Assembly (NCBI GenBank): GCA_019914945.1
Contig: CM034108.1
Span: 8,442,001 to 8,506,000, forward strand
Reading direction: 5' to 3'
DNA: 64,000 nt
DNA from: Typha latifolia
Lineage: Eukaryota; Streptophyta; Magnoliopsida; Poales; Typhaceae
In this document: positions 35,641-46,319 of the stretch, one piece after another
Position numbering within the stretch: position 1 is the stretch's first letter
Layout of the letters: each line of letters starts with the position of its first letter
Translations under genes and position numbers: made by a program
Notes under the pieces: model-generated
The model's input: the letters and a program-made list of their open reading frames with translations, nothing else
Told to the model about the DNA's origin: nothing
Databases searched by the model: none

Positions 35641-36672
35641 TATACGATCTCCCCTTAGACTAAGGTTCGATCCCTTCCAATTCTCTGATCTGGACTAGAT
35701 CTAGCATGGAATTTTGTAAAAAGATCTCGAAACATACTGTCGTCAGATCGACGTGAAATTTAGATATGTTGTAGCCCCAAACAAGAGCTTTCCATCAAAA
35801 CAAATTTTAGGCGAATCGGATTTGGGGATCTCGAGATATCATCCAATAAGTGGATGAATGTCAGGATGGTCTGTTTAGGATCCGTGGATGGAGGCACGAG
35901 ATCCTAGGTGATGATGGTTGGTGGAGGACCGGCGTTAATGGGGTGGCACGGGTGAAAAGTATTGGTGGAAGGGTTATGATTGATGGAAGGGTTAGGGCAA
36001 GTGTTGGATAGATTGGAAGAAGGGGGAGGAGAGGGCCGCCTCTAAGGGTCTAGGGTGATTGGCCGGTCGAAAGAGGTTAGAAGCGGCATCGCCGGGGATT
36101 GAGCAAACGATAGCGAAGAAGACGAAGGAGGCAAGGCAAAACTCAATTCTTCAATAATAATCTTTTGGTTACCATCCATATCCCTTTTAGAGGCTAACCC
36201 AAACAACTCAAAATGAACCCTAAACAATATAATTTCGCTGACCGCGTTCGAACATACCCGACCACGTTCGAACGCGCCGAGTTCACTCTTCTCTGGTCTC
36301 AAATAGGCATGTCATAATTGGTTCTCCAAGCTCTCTTCTATTTTTCTTTATGCTGGCTTTATTCACTCTTCTCTGGATTTGCGAACGCGATGCAAGCGTT
36401 CGAACGCGCCTGTTTCCCACTTCTCTGGATTTCCAAATGCAATGCAAGCATTCATAGTGCGTTCGAACGGGGCGTTCGAACGCACAATGCACACTCTCAC
36501 AACCCGTTCACAACTGCGTTCACAACCGCGTTCGAACTCACTCCACCCGCGTTCGAGCGACTTACGAAAAACTTATTTTCTTGGAAATTAAACATTAAAA
36601 CAAGAAAAAAAAAAGACACTCCTAATGTGAATCCATGCTCGAGACGATATCAGTGAAGTCCAAATCGTATCA
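35641..36672 (-). repeat. G6 5' LTR with a 75-bp copia-derived insert
   Basis: On the minus strand it starts TGATACGATTTGGACTTC and ends GATCGTATA. TTCGAA palindromes lie at 36247-36560 and a TATA-like CCTCTAAAAGGGATATG near 36175. Between two copies of TTCACTCTTCTCTGG (36282-36296 and 36362-36376) sits sequence matching copia C3 reverse transcriptase at 41273-41347. Confidence 0.75.
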
Positions 36673-36981
36673 TACACATTGTTAGAGTCTTTTCTTATTG
36701 CATTTGTTATTTATTTTTATTAAAATAAAATTTCTATAGGTCACGTTCGAACGCGGAAGGGGTCGCATTCGAACATCGTTGCAAACGCCTGCATTAGGTT
36801 CGCAAAAACAGAGAATGCAAAATACGCATTCCAACACGGTCGGGCGCGTTCGAACGCTTGCATTGCGTCCGCATCGACAAAGAATGCTTTTTGTGTGTTC
36901 GAATGCGATCGGTGAGATTCCACTAGGATTAGGGTTAATTATCGTTATTAGGGCTTATTAGCTAGCCTCTATAAAGGTGTG
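36673..36981 (+). repeat. F1-family 3' LTR of G2, first part
   Basis: It resumes F1 LTR sequence (TACACATTGTTAGAGTCTTT) directly after G6 and includes TTCGAA units (36744-36910) and CTCTATAAAGGTGTG. It is interrupted at 36982 by the Tekay-type LTR. The rest of the LTR appears at 40881-41100. Confidence 0.7.
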
Positions 36982-39907
36982 TGAAACACCCACTTCCAAA
37001 ACTCACGTGTTCTTCACGTGGGTATGTCCACGTGATTCCCACATGACCGGTCAGTGAAATATTCTCACCAAGTATTTTAAACGAACCAAGCAATACCATA
37101 ATAAACCAACAAAAGTCCTGAATTAATAATGTCACAGGCCTCAACAAGTCTCTAGGGTTACAAGTTCTTCTCTAATTTGCTAAAACATAAATACCCTCGC
37201 AGGGGCTAAATTTACTGAAATAAATAGAAATAACAAATGCAGGAAAAATAGGGAATTAAATCTTCTACTCCTCAATGTCCGCATCCTTTACAATCATCTC
37301 TGAAATAATTCCACCAAAAATGGCGGTGAGCACAGGGCCCAGCAAGTAGAATCTAATAACAATCTAAGAAATATTACGTGATAAGTAAAAATGCAGCTCA
37401 TACATGTCAGGGTAAAGTACTTGGTGATCATAGCTTATCTTGCATAGAAAAAATCCACACAGGAGTCGAGTCACAATAACATATCTCACACAGCATCACA
37501 AAAATCGAGGAGGACTAGTCAACTAGCGGTATTATCGCCCATACATGCCTGGCGACGCTGCATATGACTGGTTGTCTGTGGCCATCAGACTAAGGACCCC
37601 AGTCGTAGGCCCATCAATACCGTTCTAGTAATCATCGCACAGAGCGAAACCATCACATACGGCTGAGAAGAGCACACAGCTCAATAGACGCCCTGACCCT
37701 GCGTCCTCGGGTACCGCTAGAACTACAATCCCAATCTCTCAATCATCTTTTCTAATATCATACTAGTCTAGTCTCCAATTAGGGCAGTGTAATCACCTGA
37801 ATGCTCCACCTGCTACCGACCTCAGGTGTAGGCCGCTAATATAATACCATATAACATACACTCTACCCCTAACCCCGGGTTGAGTAGGTAAAAGGGCACT
37901 GCCTAACTGAGACTTGACTAATAGTGATACGTGCACGTGGTGTCATGACTTCTATTATTTATTTAACATAATCATTACAATAGCAGTTATCATGATCAAA
38001 CATGGGGTCTATCAATACTTGAGCATTAAGTGATAAATAATACAAAAAGAACTGACATGTAATTAAATGCAAATATGAGATGTCATATAAAATTCATATG
38101 TAAGAAGCATCATTTAACTACCACAGGTAAGATATGGCATAAGCATGCAATTTAAAGATTATTATAGAATTCTACTCGCCTGGTGTATTTCTGGAATTTG
38201 TCTTACTCTCCTAATCAGTCGGCTCTCCCTGAATTTCAAGATCCTTCCCGCACAATGCTGAATCTAATAATTTATAAATAAACAATAAGTTAATGGACTT
38301 ATAAACTAACTGTGTTGTTGTGTATATTAAGTTTGATTTTCTAGGTCCGAGATATTATTTGTCCTAATTACTATAATAATGGTCATTAGAGCGGTTCGCA
38401 TTGTAAATGTGAAGATAATAGAGAAGACTTAATATTCAATATTATTTTGATCTTGCGAAAATCACTAATTTTATTAACAACATGATTGAGAAATTATAAT
38501 AATTACAAATTGTGCAGCTATCAGAATTTAAGAAAATAACAGACTCAAAATTAATTAGACTAGGGTTAAAGAAAAATGTTAAAGGTTGGGTTGAGCCCAA
38601 GGCCCAGCAATTTAAGTGAGGGTGAGAGGGAGAGAGTGGGCTGCAGACCCACCTGCAGCCCACTGGACCAGAAGTAAAGGGCTGGGCTCCAGAGCCTAGT
38701 CAGGCAGGGGGAGTTGGTGGACTGGCTCCAGAGCCCAGTCCGACAACAAAAAGGAGGTGGGCTGCGGGGCCCTTCGCAGCCCACCAGAAGCTAAGGGAAG
38801 GTGGTGGACTGGGCTCCAGAGCCCAGTACACCGAGACCCTTAGAAAGAAAAAAAAAACATAAGGGACTATGGACTTGGGCTGCAACGCAGCCCATGCCAC
38901 AGTCCAAGGGAAAGAGAGAGAGAGCGGTGGGGGGACCCAACCCCCCACCCTCTCCTCGTCTCCACGACCGGGAAAGAGAAACAGAGGAGAGGGGTCTTGC
39001 TGCCGGCGTTCCCTGTCGCCGGCAGCCCCCTCCCCTCCCCCGGCTCTAGCAGCAACACCCCCAAGTCGACTGTGTCGACTTGGGCGCAGAAGAGGAAAGA
39101 ACCTCCGGCTAGTGCGGCCGGGGGTGTGAGTTGAAGGACTCCATGGCCGACGGCCATGGAGTTCTCAACCTAGTGCAAGATGGGCTCGAAGCCCGATCCT
39201 CGGATACCCAACCCTTCCAAGTGAAGAGGTGGGTCAGCCGAAAACGAAGAGCGAGGCCACTACCGCCGGTGGTGGCCGCTAGTGCCAAAGGATTCCGACG
39301 GTGGGAGGCGACATGGCATCGCCTCCCACGCGCCCCGTGGGTACCCAATTTGGGTACCTACAGCTAGGGGAAGAGACCGGGAAGCTTCCCGAACCGGTGG
39401 TTTGTCGACCCGAGGTCGCCGGCCGGCGAATTTCCCGACGAAGGTAAACTAAAAATAAAATCCTAAATACGCATGCTTACTAAACTATTTTCGAATTAAA
39501 CTAGTGAGGGGCTGAACGCTGACCTGACGATCGAAGAGGGAGGGTTTTGGTCGGCTGCCGGCGTTCCGGTGGCTCGTTGCCCGCGACGAAGACCTTGGCG
39601 GCTCGGAAGAGAAAAGGAGAGTAGAGAAACAATGAAGATGGGGAGATTCCGCAAAAGAAAAGAAAAAAAAAACTTAGGGGAGAAGGGGGGTTAAATAGAG
39701 GAGAGGGGAGAGAGAATCGGAGTGGAGTTACTCCACTCCGGCGATCTTCTCTCCCACCTCTCGCAACTAACTGCGAGAGGTGGGGGAAAGGGAAGAAGGG
39801 GGTCAGCGCACGCGCTTGGCGCGTGCGCTGCGGTTAGGGTGCACGTGCGTAGCACGTGCGCCAAAATTTTTTTTTTATTTTTTTTATTTTTTTTTACGGG
39901 TGTTACA
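36982..39907 (-). repeat. Family V LTR (Tekay type), 2.93 kb
   Basis: Terminal motifs TGTAACACCC and GGGTGTTTCA form imperfect inverted ends. Near its start (39718-39859) four perfect hairpins follow each other, then a TATA-like CTATTTAACC (about 39690) and a purine/pyrimidine-rich leader. Open frames across 38400-39370 show no family similarity and overlap on both strands. Confidence 0.75.
39718..39859. repeat. Array of four perfect hairpins in the V LTR
   Basis: (1) 39718-39740, 11-bp arms CGGAGTGGAGT with 1-base centre. (2) 39753-39784, 13-bp arms CCCACCTCTCGCA with 6-base loop. (3) 39804-39830, 12-bp arms CAGCGCACGCGC with 3-base loop. (4) 39841-39859, 8-bp arms GCACGTGC with 3-base spacer, each arm holding a CACGTG core. 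Confidence 0.9.
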
Positions 39908-39943
39908 ACTACTCCCAACAAAATAAAAATTTCGTCCTCGAAA

Positions 39944-40878
39944 TTATGTACCGGAGTTATCTAGTAAGTGAGGATAAGTGGACTGGACCTCCTCCTCAAG
40001 CTCCCAAGTAGCTTCCTCTACTCCATGATTTCGCCAAAGAACTTTGACCAGCGGTACATTCCTTCTCCGAAGAACCTTCACGCATCTATCAACGATCCGT
40101 ATAGGTTGCTCCTCATAAGACAGATCCTTCTTTAGCTGAATATGTTCCTCTTTCAACACATGGGAGGGATCGTGTAAATATTTCCTCAATACACATGGAA
40201 GACATTGTGGATTTGAGACAACTCTGAAGGTAGATCCACACGATAAGCAACTGACCCTATCTGATCTAGTATCTCATAAGGTCCAATGTATCGAGGGCTC
40301 AATTTGCCCTTCCTTCCAAATCGGACAACTCCTTTCCAAGGTGAAACCTTGAGAAAAACTCTATCTCCAACCTGAAATTCTAGAACTCGACGCCGACGAT
40401 CAGCATAGCTCTTTTGTCGACTCTGGGTTGTCCGCAAGTGTTCACGTACCTTTCGGACCTTGTCAATGGTTTCCTGGATCAACTCTGAGTTCTCTATCTT
40501 CCGCTCCCCCACTTCATCCCAGCTGATAGGTGTCCGGCATTTTCGACCATATAAAGCCTCATAAGGGGGCATCCCGATGCTGGAGTGATAACTATTATTA
40601 TAGGCAAATTCAACCAAAGGAAGATGCCTATCCCAGCTAAGTCCAAAATCAGCAACTGAAGCACGTAACATGTCCTCCAATGTCCGGGATCGTCCGCTCG
40701 ATCGGCCGTCGGTCTGAGGATGATAAGCCGTGCTGAATTGCAATTTGGTACCCAGAGATTTAGTAAATTGCTGCCACAATCTAGATGTAAATCTAGGGTC
40801 CCGATCAGAGGTGATGGATACAGGAGCCCCGTGGCGAGCAAAGATCTTATCTCGAAATAAGGTAGCCCGCTGCTCCAC
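39944..40878 (-). pseudogene. G7 integrase core, C-terminus and chromodomain
   Basis: The upstream frame (40878-40186) carries ITSDRDPRF (second catalytic Asp), [43 protein letters not shown] and GPYEILDQIGSVAYRVDLP (GPY/F). The expected Glu after HPQTDG lies in altered sequence (GRSSGRSRTLED). The next frame (40189-39944) holds VKVLRRRNVPLVKVLWR and EEATWELEEEV, the chromodomain. The two frames overlap by a few bases at a frameshift. N-terminal integrase is missing. Confidence 0.85.
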
Positions 40879-40880
40879 TT

Positions 40881-41100
40881 ATCACCATCACCATCATCCG
40901 CAATATATCGTATTTTCATCCCAGTTGCAATTCGAATATGTAAAGATTGTAAGTACAAAAAATATAGATCAGGGAGCTATGGATCGATTCCACTTAGTTT
41001 CATAATTTTCTGACTACAGGAGAATATTTGGTGAATATGTTCTCTCAGTTGCGTGGACTGCAGGATCCAGATCTTGGAGAAATTGTTCCATAGCCTATCA
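40881..41100 (+). repeat. F1-family LTR, 3' part (remainder of the G2 3' LTR)
   Basis: It matches the second half of F1 LTRs (ATCACCATCACCATCATCC; AGGAGAATATTTGGTGAATA; CCTATCATTG). About 250 bp are missing relative to the first part at 36673-36981. It ends just where the PBS-like motif would begin, at the junction with copia C3. Confidence 0.65.
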
Positions 41101-42330
41101 TTGTTATTGTACGTTGTGTTCTCACTATTGCAGTTGTACATCATTGGTTCTTCACCAATTGGATGTTCACAATGCTTTTCTTCATGGTGACCTTGACAAA
41201 GAAGCTTATATGACTCCCCCTCTGGGATCGTCGTAAGGGGGAGACTAAAGTCCATCATCTACATAAGTCTCTCTCTGGTCTCAAATAGGCATGTCATAAT
41301 TGGTTCTCCAAGCTCTCTTCTATTCTTCTTTATGCTGGCTTTATTCAATCACAAGCAAATCATTCTTTATTCACCTCTTCGCATGGTAACTCTTTCACTA
41401 CTATCTTAGTATACGTCAATGATATACTTTTGGCAAGCAATGGTATTACGGCTTTTAATAATCTCAAGGGCTTGTTGAAAAATTCAAAATCAAAGATTTT
41501 GGTCTTGAAGTTGCTTGTTCCAAATCTAGAATTTTCATCAATCAATGTAAATATGATTTAAATATGCTATCAAATAATGGTCACCTTGGTACTCGTCTAG
41601 CATCCCTAGGGAACAAAATTTGAACAAAATTTGAAGCTCAATGACTGGGATGGTGCTATACTCTTTGACCCTAGTATATATCATCAACTAGTTGATCGTC
41701 TTATCTACCTCACCATTACACGGACAGGCATAGTTTACTCAGTCAACATCCTCAGTCAATTCATGCATCAACCAAGGCAACCTCATTACAATACTGTCAT
41801 ACATGTTCTACATTATATTAAGTCTTCTCCAAGTCAAGGCATTTTCTTTTCATTTAAATGCAATTTTCATGTCTCAGCCTACTCAGATTCCGGTTGGGCT
41901 AGTTCTCCTATTACTCGCAGATCCAACATAGGTTTCTTTATTAAACTTGGTGATAGCCTAATTTCATGGTGAACAAAGAAGCAATCTATGGTTTCTCGTT
42001 CTTCTGCTGAGGCTGAATATCAAGCTATGACCTCTACTAATTGTGAGTTAGTTTGGCTTAAAGCTCTCCTCAAGGATCTACCTGTGTCCCGCCCTCAAAG
42101 AATACTACTTTACTACAATAATAAAGCGGTATTACATATTGCTCACAATCTTATTTTCCATGAATGGACAAAACATATTGAAATTGATAGTCATGTTGTT
42201 CGAGAAAAAATTATTTCTAAGCTAAACTTATTGTTGTTGCTCGTACTTCTTCCTCAACTCAGCTCGCCGATATTTTTACCAAGGCTCTCGGACGCAATTC
42301 ATTTCGTCATTTTGCACACAAGTTGGGCCT
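41101..42330 (+). pseudogene. C3 reverse transcriptase and RNase H
   Basis: In changing frames: HQLDVHNAFLHGDLDKEAYM, FSKLSS, then the active-site region with YVDD altered to YVND (about 41410-41422), KIKDFGLEVACSKS, and an open frame 41631-41972 (VDRLIYLTITRTGIVYSVNI, SAYSDSGWASSPITRRS). After a stop, 41988-42374 carries SSAEAEYQAMTSTNCELVW and HIEIDSHVVREKI. These are the copia RT thumb and RNase H motifs. Confidence 0.85.
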
Positions 42331-42371
42331 TACGGATCTTCATGCGCCAACTTGAGGGGGAGTCTTACGAT

Positions 42372-42618
42372 TGATTTTAATACCTTGAAGATTGATAGAT
42401 TACCATATGAAAATTATCATCTGATCAAGATTATGATTTACTAATATATCAGGCAATATTCTCTTTCCTTGTATAGTGTAATTGGTACTATAGATTTTGT
42501 TTCCTTGTTTTAGTTTTCCATGTAGCCATATATAAGATGTAATCATAGCTATGATAATATATCAAAGAGAGTATTCCCTTTTCCTCTTCTTCTGAGTCGT
42601 GTACTTAAATTTTTAACA
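42372..42618 (+). repeat. C3 3' LTR
   Basis: It begins TGATTTTAATACC shortly after the polypurine tract and ends ACTTAAATTTTTAACA. It contains TATA-like CATATATAAGATG (about 42528). No second copy is in the window, so the boundaries rest on TG/CA ends and the adjacent tract. Confidence 0.6.
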
Positions 42619-42620
42619 AT

Positions 42621-42764
42621 GTTCTTGCCGAAGGGCTTGCAGAACTCGACGAACTCCTTCCCCGTGCACTCTCATGGCAGGTTGCGAAGGTGAAGTGCGA
42701 GGTGAAGCACATCTTGAAAGCTAGGGTTTCCGTAGTAATCAAAATGGGCGAGTGCGTGATGCAA
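42621..42764 (-). pseudogene. RRM fragment resembling a polypyrimidine-tract-binding protein
   Basis: A 48-codon minus-strand frame contains VLHLALHLRNLP, a TGA stop, then ECTGKEFVEFCKPFGKN. Plant PTB-like splicing factors have an N-terminal RRM beginning VLHLRNLPWEC followed by EEL and CKPFGK, so the stop stands at the expected Trp (TGG to TGA). Upstream residues (HFDYYGNPSFQ) are not recognised. The fragment starts three bases after the C3 LTR and has no further RRM sequence. It is likely a gene relic, possibly cut by the copia insertion. Confidence 0.55.
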
Positions 42765-43686
42765 AGGTTAGGGTTAGGTTTAGAATTTTGAGGAAGGATT
42801 CAGAACACTAGAAAGAGAATCAACTTAATGGGAGGTTATCTCTTTGTGATGTAATTAATTAATTAATTAAAATAAAGAACCTCATAATTTGGTGTTCCTC
42901 TTTAAATTATTCGTATATCAAATACACAACAATGGTGAATTTTATTGGTAAACGTTATATTAGCCGTCCAACTCTGACAATCTGGGAACTTAAGTCAGCA
43001 CACAAGATATATAAATAAATCCCTCCAACTGCAACTGAAGCAATTACCATTAATCTCAGGAATTCTGACAAAGTAACACACGTGATCTCACTTTAAAGTA
43101 CAGAACGACCTTTAATAAGTATACTACTGCTGTTTCAGGTTGGATTCCATGTGATACACAGCTAAGTCTTAACAGGCATAGGTGTCCATGGAGCCTCGGC
43201 CCGACCGGAACTAATTGATCACCAGAGTGGTGCAATTACGGGTAAGATATAAAACAAAGCATGCTCTAAACTACTCATTCCTGTTGTAAAAGATTACCTG
43301 AGGAAATGTTCGCTATTTTCATGTTTCATGTCCATCAGTTACTTTTATTGACATATATGCATGTACAAGTTCACTGCATATGTTTCCCCCTCACGTAGTA
43401 TGCAACTGTTACTAATTGACTGCATTACTTCACGTGACCAAGAGAGTGAGGGAGAACGATAGCTCAGAACAAGCTTCGTAGATAGAGACAGTTATACCTA
43501 ATAAATAATTGGCCCACAAACTTTTTACAAGGTCAGGTATATACAAATTGTCACAAACCTTTAGTCATCCTGATATTTAATATATTCCTTATAATTATGG
43601 ATGTTTCAGTTTTGGTAGTTCCTCGTTGGGATATTTGCCTAGCTAGAAGCCTCAAATATTTACTTCGGGACTGCTTGACGAAAGGA
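42765..43686. other. Noncoding region 3' of the MYB gene
   Basis: No supported gene. It contains an AATTAATTAATTAATT stretch (42846-42868). The part next to 43687 presumably holds the 3' UTR and polyadenylation signals of the minus-strand MYB gene; none is unambiguous. Confidence 0.5.
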
Positions 43687-44941
43687 TTAATAATCACCTT
43701 GGAGTTGCTCCATCGAGCTGCCACCGCAGAAAGGCTCCATGAGCTCGAGATCGAAGGCTGCAGTGCTGTAGTAGGTGTCCAGATCTAGCCCCTTGGGATT
43801 GGCCCCGTTGCAGTCAACAATGCTAGCCAAATCCTGAGATTGCTCCTGCCCATTCCCTTGTGGTAATATCACGTCGTGTTGGTTCAGAGTTTCCAAAGTC
43901 CCGGCAACATTACCCCACATGTAATTTTCATCCATAAATCTTGGCTGGTGGAAGGATAAGGAGGATATGTTTGTATAGTTTAAAGAAGAAGAAGAAGAAG
44001 AAGAGGCATTCGTGAAGTCAATGGGCATGGTGTCCTTCATGGGATGATTTGTTGGTGGTAATGTAACTATCGGTGGGTTCATGTCCATTGAGTTGTTCTT
44101 CATTTCAAAGCTCTTACTAGGGGAACTAACTGTGAAGGATGTGGTAGATGTCTGTGAGTGGTCGAAGAGAGAGAGTGTGGCTGCAGCATGGGTGCTATAA
44201 GAAGGCCTGGAAGTAGTCATAAGGTTATGGGTATTGGGATCCAACCCTTGAGCTATAAGCTTCTTTTTTATACTTGAGTTCCAAAAGTTCTTCACCTCAT
44301 TGTCTGTCCTCCCTGGAAGATGCTTGGCTATCTGAGCCCACCTACATTTACCAAGACCACAACGAAAACCTTGAAGGACATATCCATTTGCTACAACAAT
44401 AGTATGCAAGAAATAAAGAATATATGGTATAAGCTGAATAGGTTGTGGAGTGCTTGACGCACTCACGTTAGTGCATCGATATCTGTACATATGTAATATA
44501 TGAAAGAGATAAATACCATGTCTATGGAAGATAAGTGCACTAAGAATTATCCTTGATGAAGACAAGCATGCAAGGATTAGGGTTTTATGCACCTGTTGCC
44601 AAGGATCCTATGTACGTCTACGATGGTTTTCTCTTCTTGAGCTGAAAAGGATCCCCTCTTGAGGTCAGGCCTCAAGTAATTGATCCACCTCAGCCTGCAA
44701 CTTTTACCACACCTCTGCAAACCTAAAATATGGCACCAAAAAATAGCCTAATGTAGACGGATACAGGGTTAATTAATTAAGAGAAATTTTGAGAAAGATC
44801 TAGAGAGATACCAGCTTGTTTTGGAACAGAGCTCCAGCATCCATTGCTATGGGTGGTCATGTGTTTGATGAGCTTCTCATCTTCCTCAGGAGACCACATT
44901 CCTCTCTTGACCTTTTGCTTGCTGCAACATGGGTGACCCAT
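43687..44941 (-). CDS. R2R3-MYB transcription factor, three exons, complete
   Basis: Exon 1 44941-44812 (130 bp), exon 2 44722-44593 (130 bp), exon 3 44341-43687 (655 bp). All introns are GT-AG: donors GTATCT and GTGCAT, acceptors TTTTAG and ATGTAG. The spliced frame gives 304 residues. R2 (about 11-62) has Trp16, 36 and 56; R3 (about 63-113) has Phe69, Trp88 and Trp107. Landmarks are [32 protein letters not shown] and [19 protein letters not shown]. Ending the domain with [10 protein letters not shown], it resembles secondary-wall and anther MYBs of the MYB103/MYB26 type, but the exact orthologue is uncertain. The C-terminus is Ser/Thr/Asn-rich with a seven-Ser run from an AAG microsatellite (43986-44003), a likely regulatory region. 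As a nuclear DNA-binding protein it would control target promoters. All exons are intact. Confidence 0.93.
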
Positions 44942-45400
44942 CACCAGTGACTGCAACTGCAGTCACTGCTTGCACTAGCAACCAGTGATTCCAACTGCCC
45001 TCTCTGTGTCAGGGTCTTAATCTAATATAGATTTTCCTGTCCACTTGAATCTCTAACCATGATGCAGACAAAAAGTTTTACATGGTAAGCACTTTAGTTG
45101 GACATGGTCTTGGACCAATGTCCAAAAATTGGAATAAGAAGCCAAAGCAAAAGAGTCCTGTAATCTTGAAATGCCTTACTTTTTACTCGATCATGAGGTT
45201 TATGTCCTAAAACAAGATATATAGGATTCTCTAGAGTTTTCTTTTGATCTCTCTCTATCTCTCTCTCCCCTATGGAGAAGTAGCGCTATTATTGAAACTG
45301 CTCCTACGTCGTTCTCTTGGGCTCCAGGGAAAATTGGTGGTGTCCAAGTATCGTATTTTAGAAAAGAAACAGAAGAAGCACGGCCCCGCGTTAATTTCTT
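44942..45400 (-). promoter_or_regulatory. Presumed MYB promoter and 5' UTR
   Basis: Single-copy-looking sequence upstream of the MYB ATG. On the minus strand a TATA-like CCTATATATC lies at about 45216-45226, some 275 bp before the start codon. Transcription start is not determinable by eye. Confidence 0.35.
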
Positions 45401-45407
45401 GTTTTCT

Positions 45408-45495
45408 TTTGTTTCTGTATCTACATCTGATCATTTTCTTCAAAGTATCTTTTGTTTCTGTATCTACATCTGATCATTTTCTTCAAAGTATTTCT
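45408..45495. repeat. Tandem duplication of 44 bp
   Basis: Two almost identical 44-bp units of TTTTGTTTCTGTATCTACAT followed by CTGATCATTTTCTTCAAAGT, directly adjacent. The open frame 45244-45543 across it has no recognised product. Confidence 0.9.
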
Positions 45496-45499
45496 TCCA

Positions 45500-46319
45500 C
45501 AGAGAAAATACAATTTCAACTTTGCTTGCTTATCCAAACGTAGTTACCCAAAAGATGGGAGATTCTTTCTTACTTTAAGAACACACAAGATATAAAAAGA
45601 ACTATTAATTGTGCTAGCATGCATTTTGAATATAATTCGTGCTGTTTCTGCCCAAGAAGTGATAGGACAAAGAGACCAAATGAGGAGATGGAAAGCTCGG
45701 TCAACTTTGTTTTCTAAGAGAAAATAGATAATGTGTACTTGAGATACCATAAGATATTCGGCAAACAACAATAATCATTTAACAAGTACCTACTTAGCCT
45801 TCCTATGTAGTAATTACATATGATGTCATCTGACGGTTTTATTGCTTTTACCTACCACAGGTCCAGAACCCCCTCATTCTAAAAACCTAATGAACTGCAA
45901 AACTAATTCACAGCAACTGCTTTTAATTTCCTCCCTTTCGTCAATCCTCTCCGCCTTCTCCCAGTTGGAATATTTCTACTTGTCTAAAGAGCTTCTATTG
46001 ATCCATTTACCGACCTTTTTATCTCTAAAAGAGGTATTTACTAAAATTACATAATTATTATTATATACGAAATTTCGTTTACCCATCCTCCTATGAACCC
46101 TATCCACGTCAGCTAAGACATGCTCGGCATCTTGTCACATCATCTGCCGTATCTGTTGGGAGTCTAATAATATAATCAAGAAAAAAATAATCATAGAGCA
46201 AGAAAGACAGATTTTCATCCGAATTTGGCAAAACCCATGAAATCCTATAAATTTTACTATGTAGAAATTTATAAGAGCTAAAACTTTATAACGGTAAACT
46301 AGTGTATTGATGTGAATCA
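45500..46319. other. Noncoding interval
   Basis: Nothing recognised: short unsupported frames only, AT-rich, and no repeat shared with the rest of the window. Confidence 0.5.

Larger units (their letters stand above)
28604..36672 (-). mobile_element. G6: Ty3 chromovirus, F2-related LTRs, RT region missing
   Basis: On the minus strand: 5' LTR 36672-35641, a degenerate PBS (35624-35635), gag and protease (35636-33600), an inserted S-family LTR (33562-30548), integrase with chromodomain (30540-29263), a polypurine tract and 3' LTR (29244-28604). Reverse transcriptase and RNase H are absent between protease and integrase. It inserted at the boundary between the G2 polypurine tract and 3' LTR: F1 LTR sequence resumes at 36673. 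Confidence 0.8.
36982..40880 (-). mobile_element. G7: Tekay-type Ty3 element, 3' part with a 2.9-kb LTR (family V)
   Basis: The 3' LTR occupies 36982-39907 (minus start TGTAACACCCG, end GGGTGTTTCA). Internal sequence with chromodomain and integrase runs 39908-40880, where it is truncated against F1 LTR sequence. The purine-rich segment ATTTCGAGGACGAAATTTTT ahead of the LTR and the chromodomain VKVLWRNHGVEEATWELEE are typical of the Tekay/Del lineage. Everything upstream of the integrase core is missing. Confidence 0.8.
41101..42618 (+). mobile_element. C3: Ty1/copia element with short LTR, 5'-truncated and decayed
   Basis: Reverse transcriptase and RNase H are followed by a polypurine tract GAGGGGGAGT (about 42354-42363) and a 247-bp 3' LTR (42372-42618). 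The short LTR and sequence differ from C1/C2, so this is a separate copia lineage. The 5' half, including gag, protease and integrase, is missing. Several stops and frameshifts are present. Confidence 0.75.

Noticed and set aside
38442..39367. Several 70-96 codon ORFs
   Set aside because: All lie inside the G7 long LTR, overlap on opposite strands and have no domain features.
44342..44592. N-terminal extension of the MYB exon-3 frame (MHKTLILAC...)
   Set aside because: It is intron 2 read through: a proper acceptor lies at 44342-44343 and exon 2 lies at 44593-44722.
45244..45543. 99-codon hydrophobic ORF upstream of the MYB gene
   Set aside because: Part of it comes from a 44-bp duplication; no family resemblance. 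Could be noncoding.
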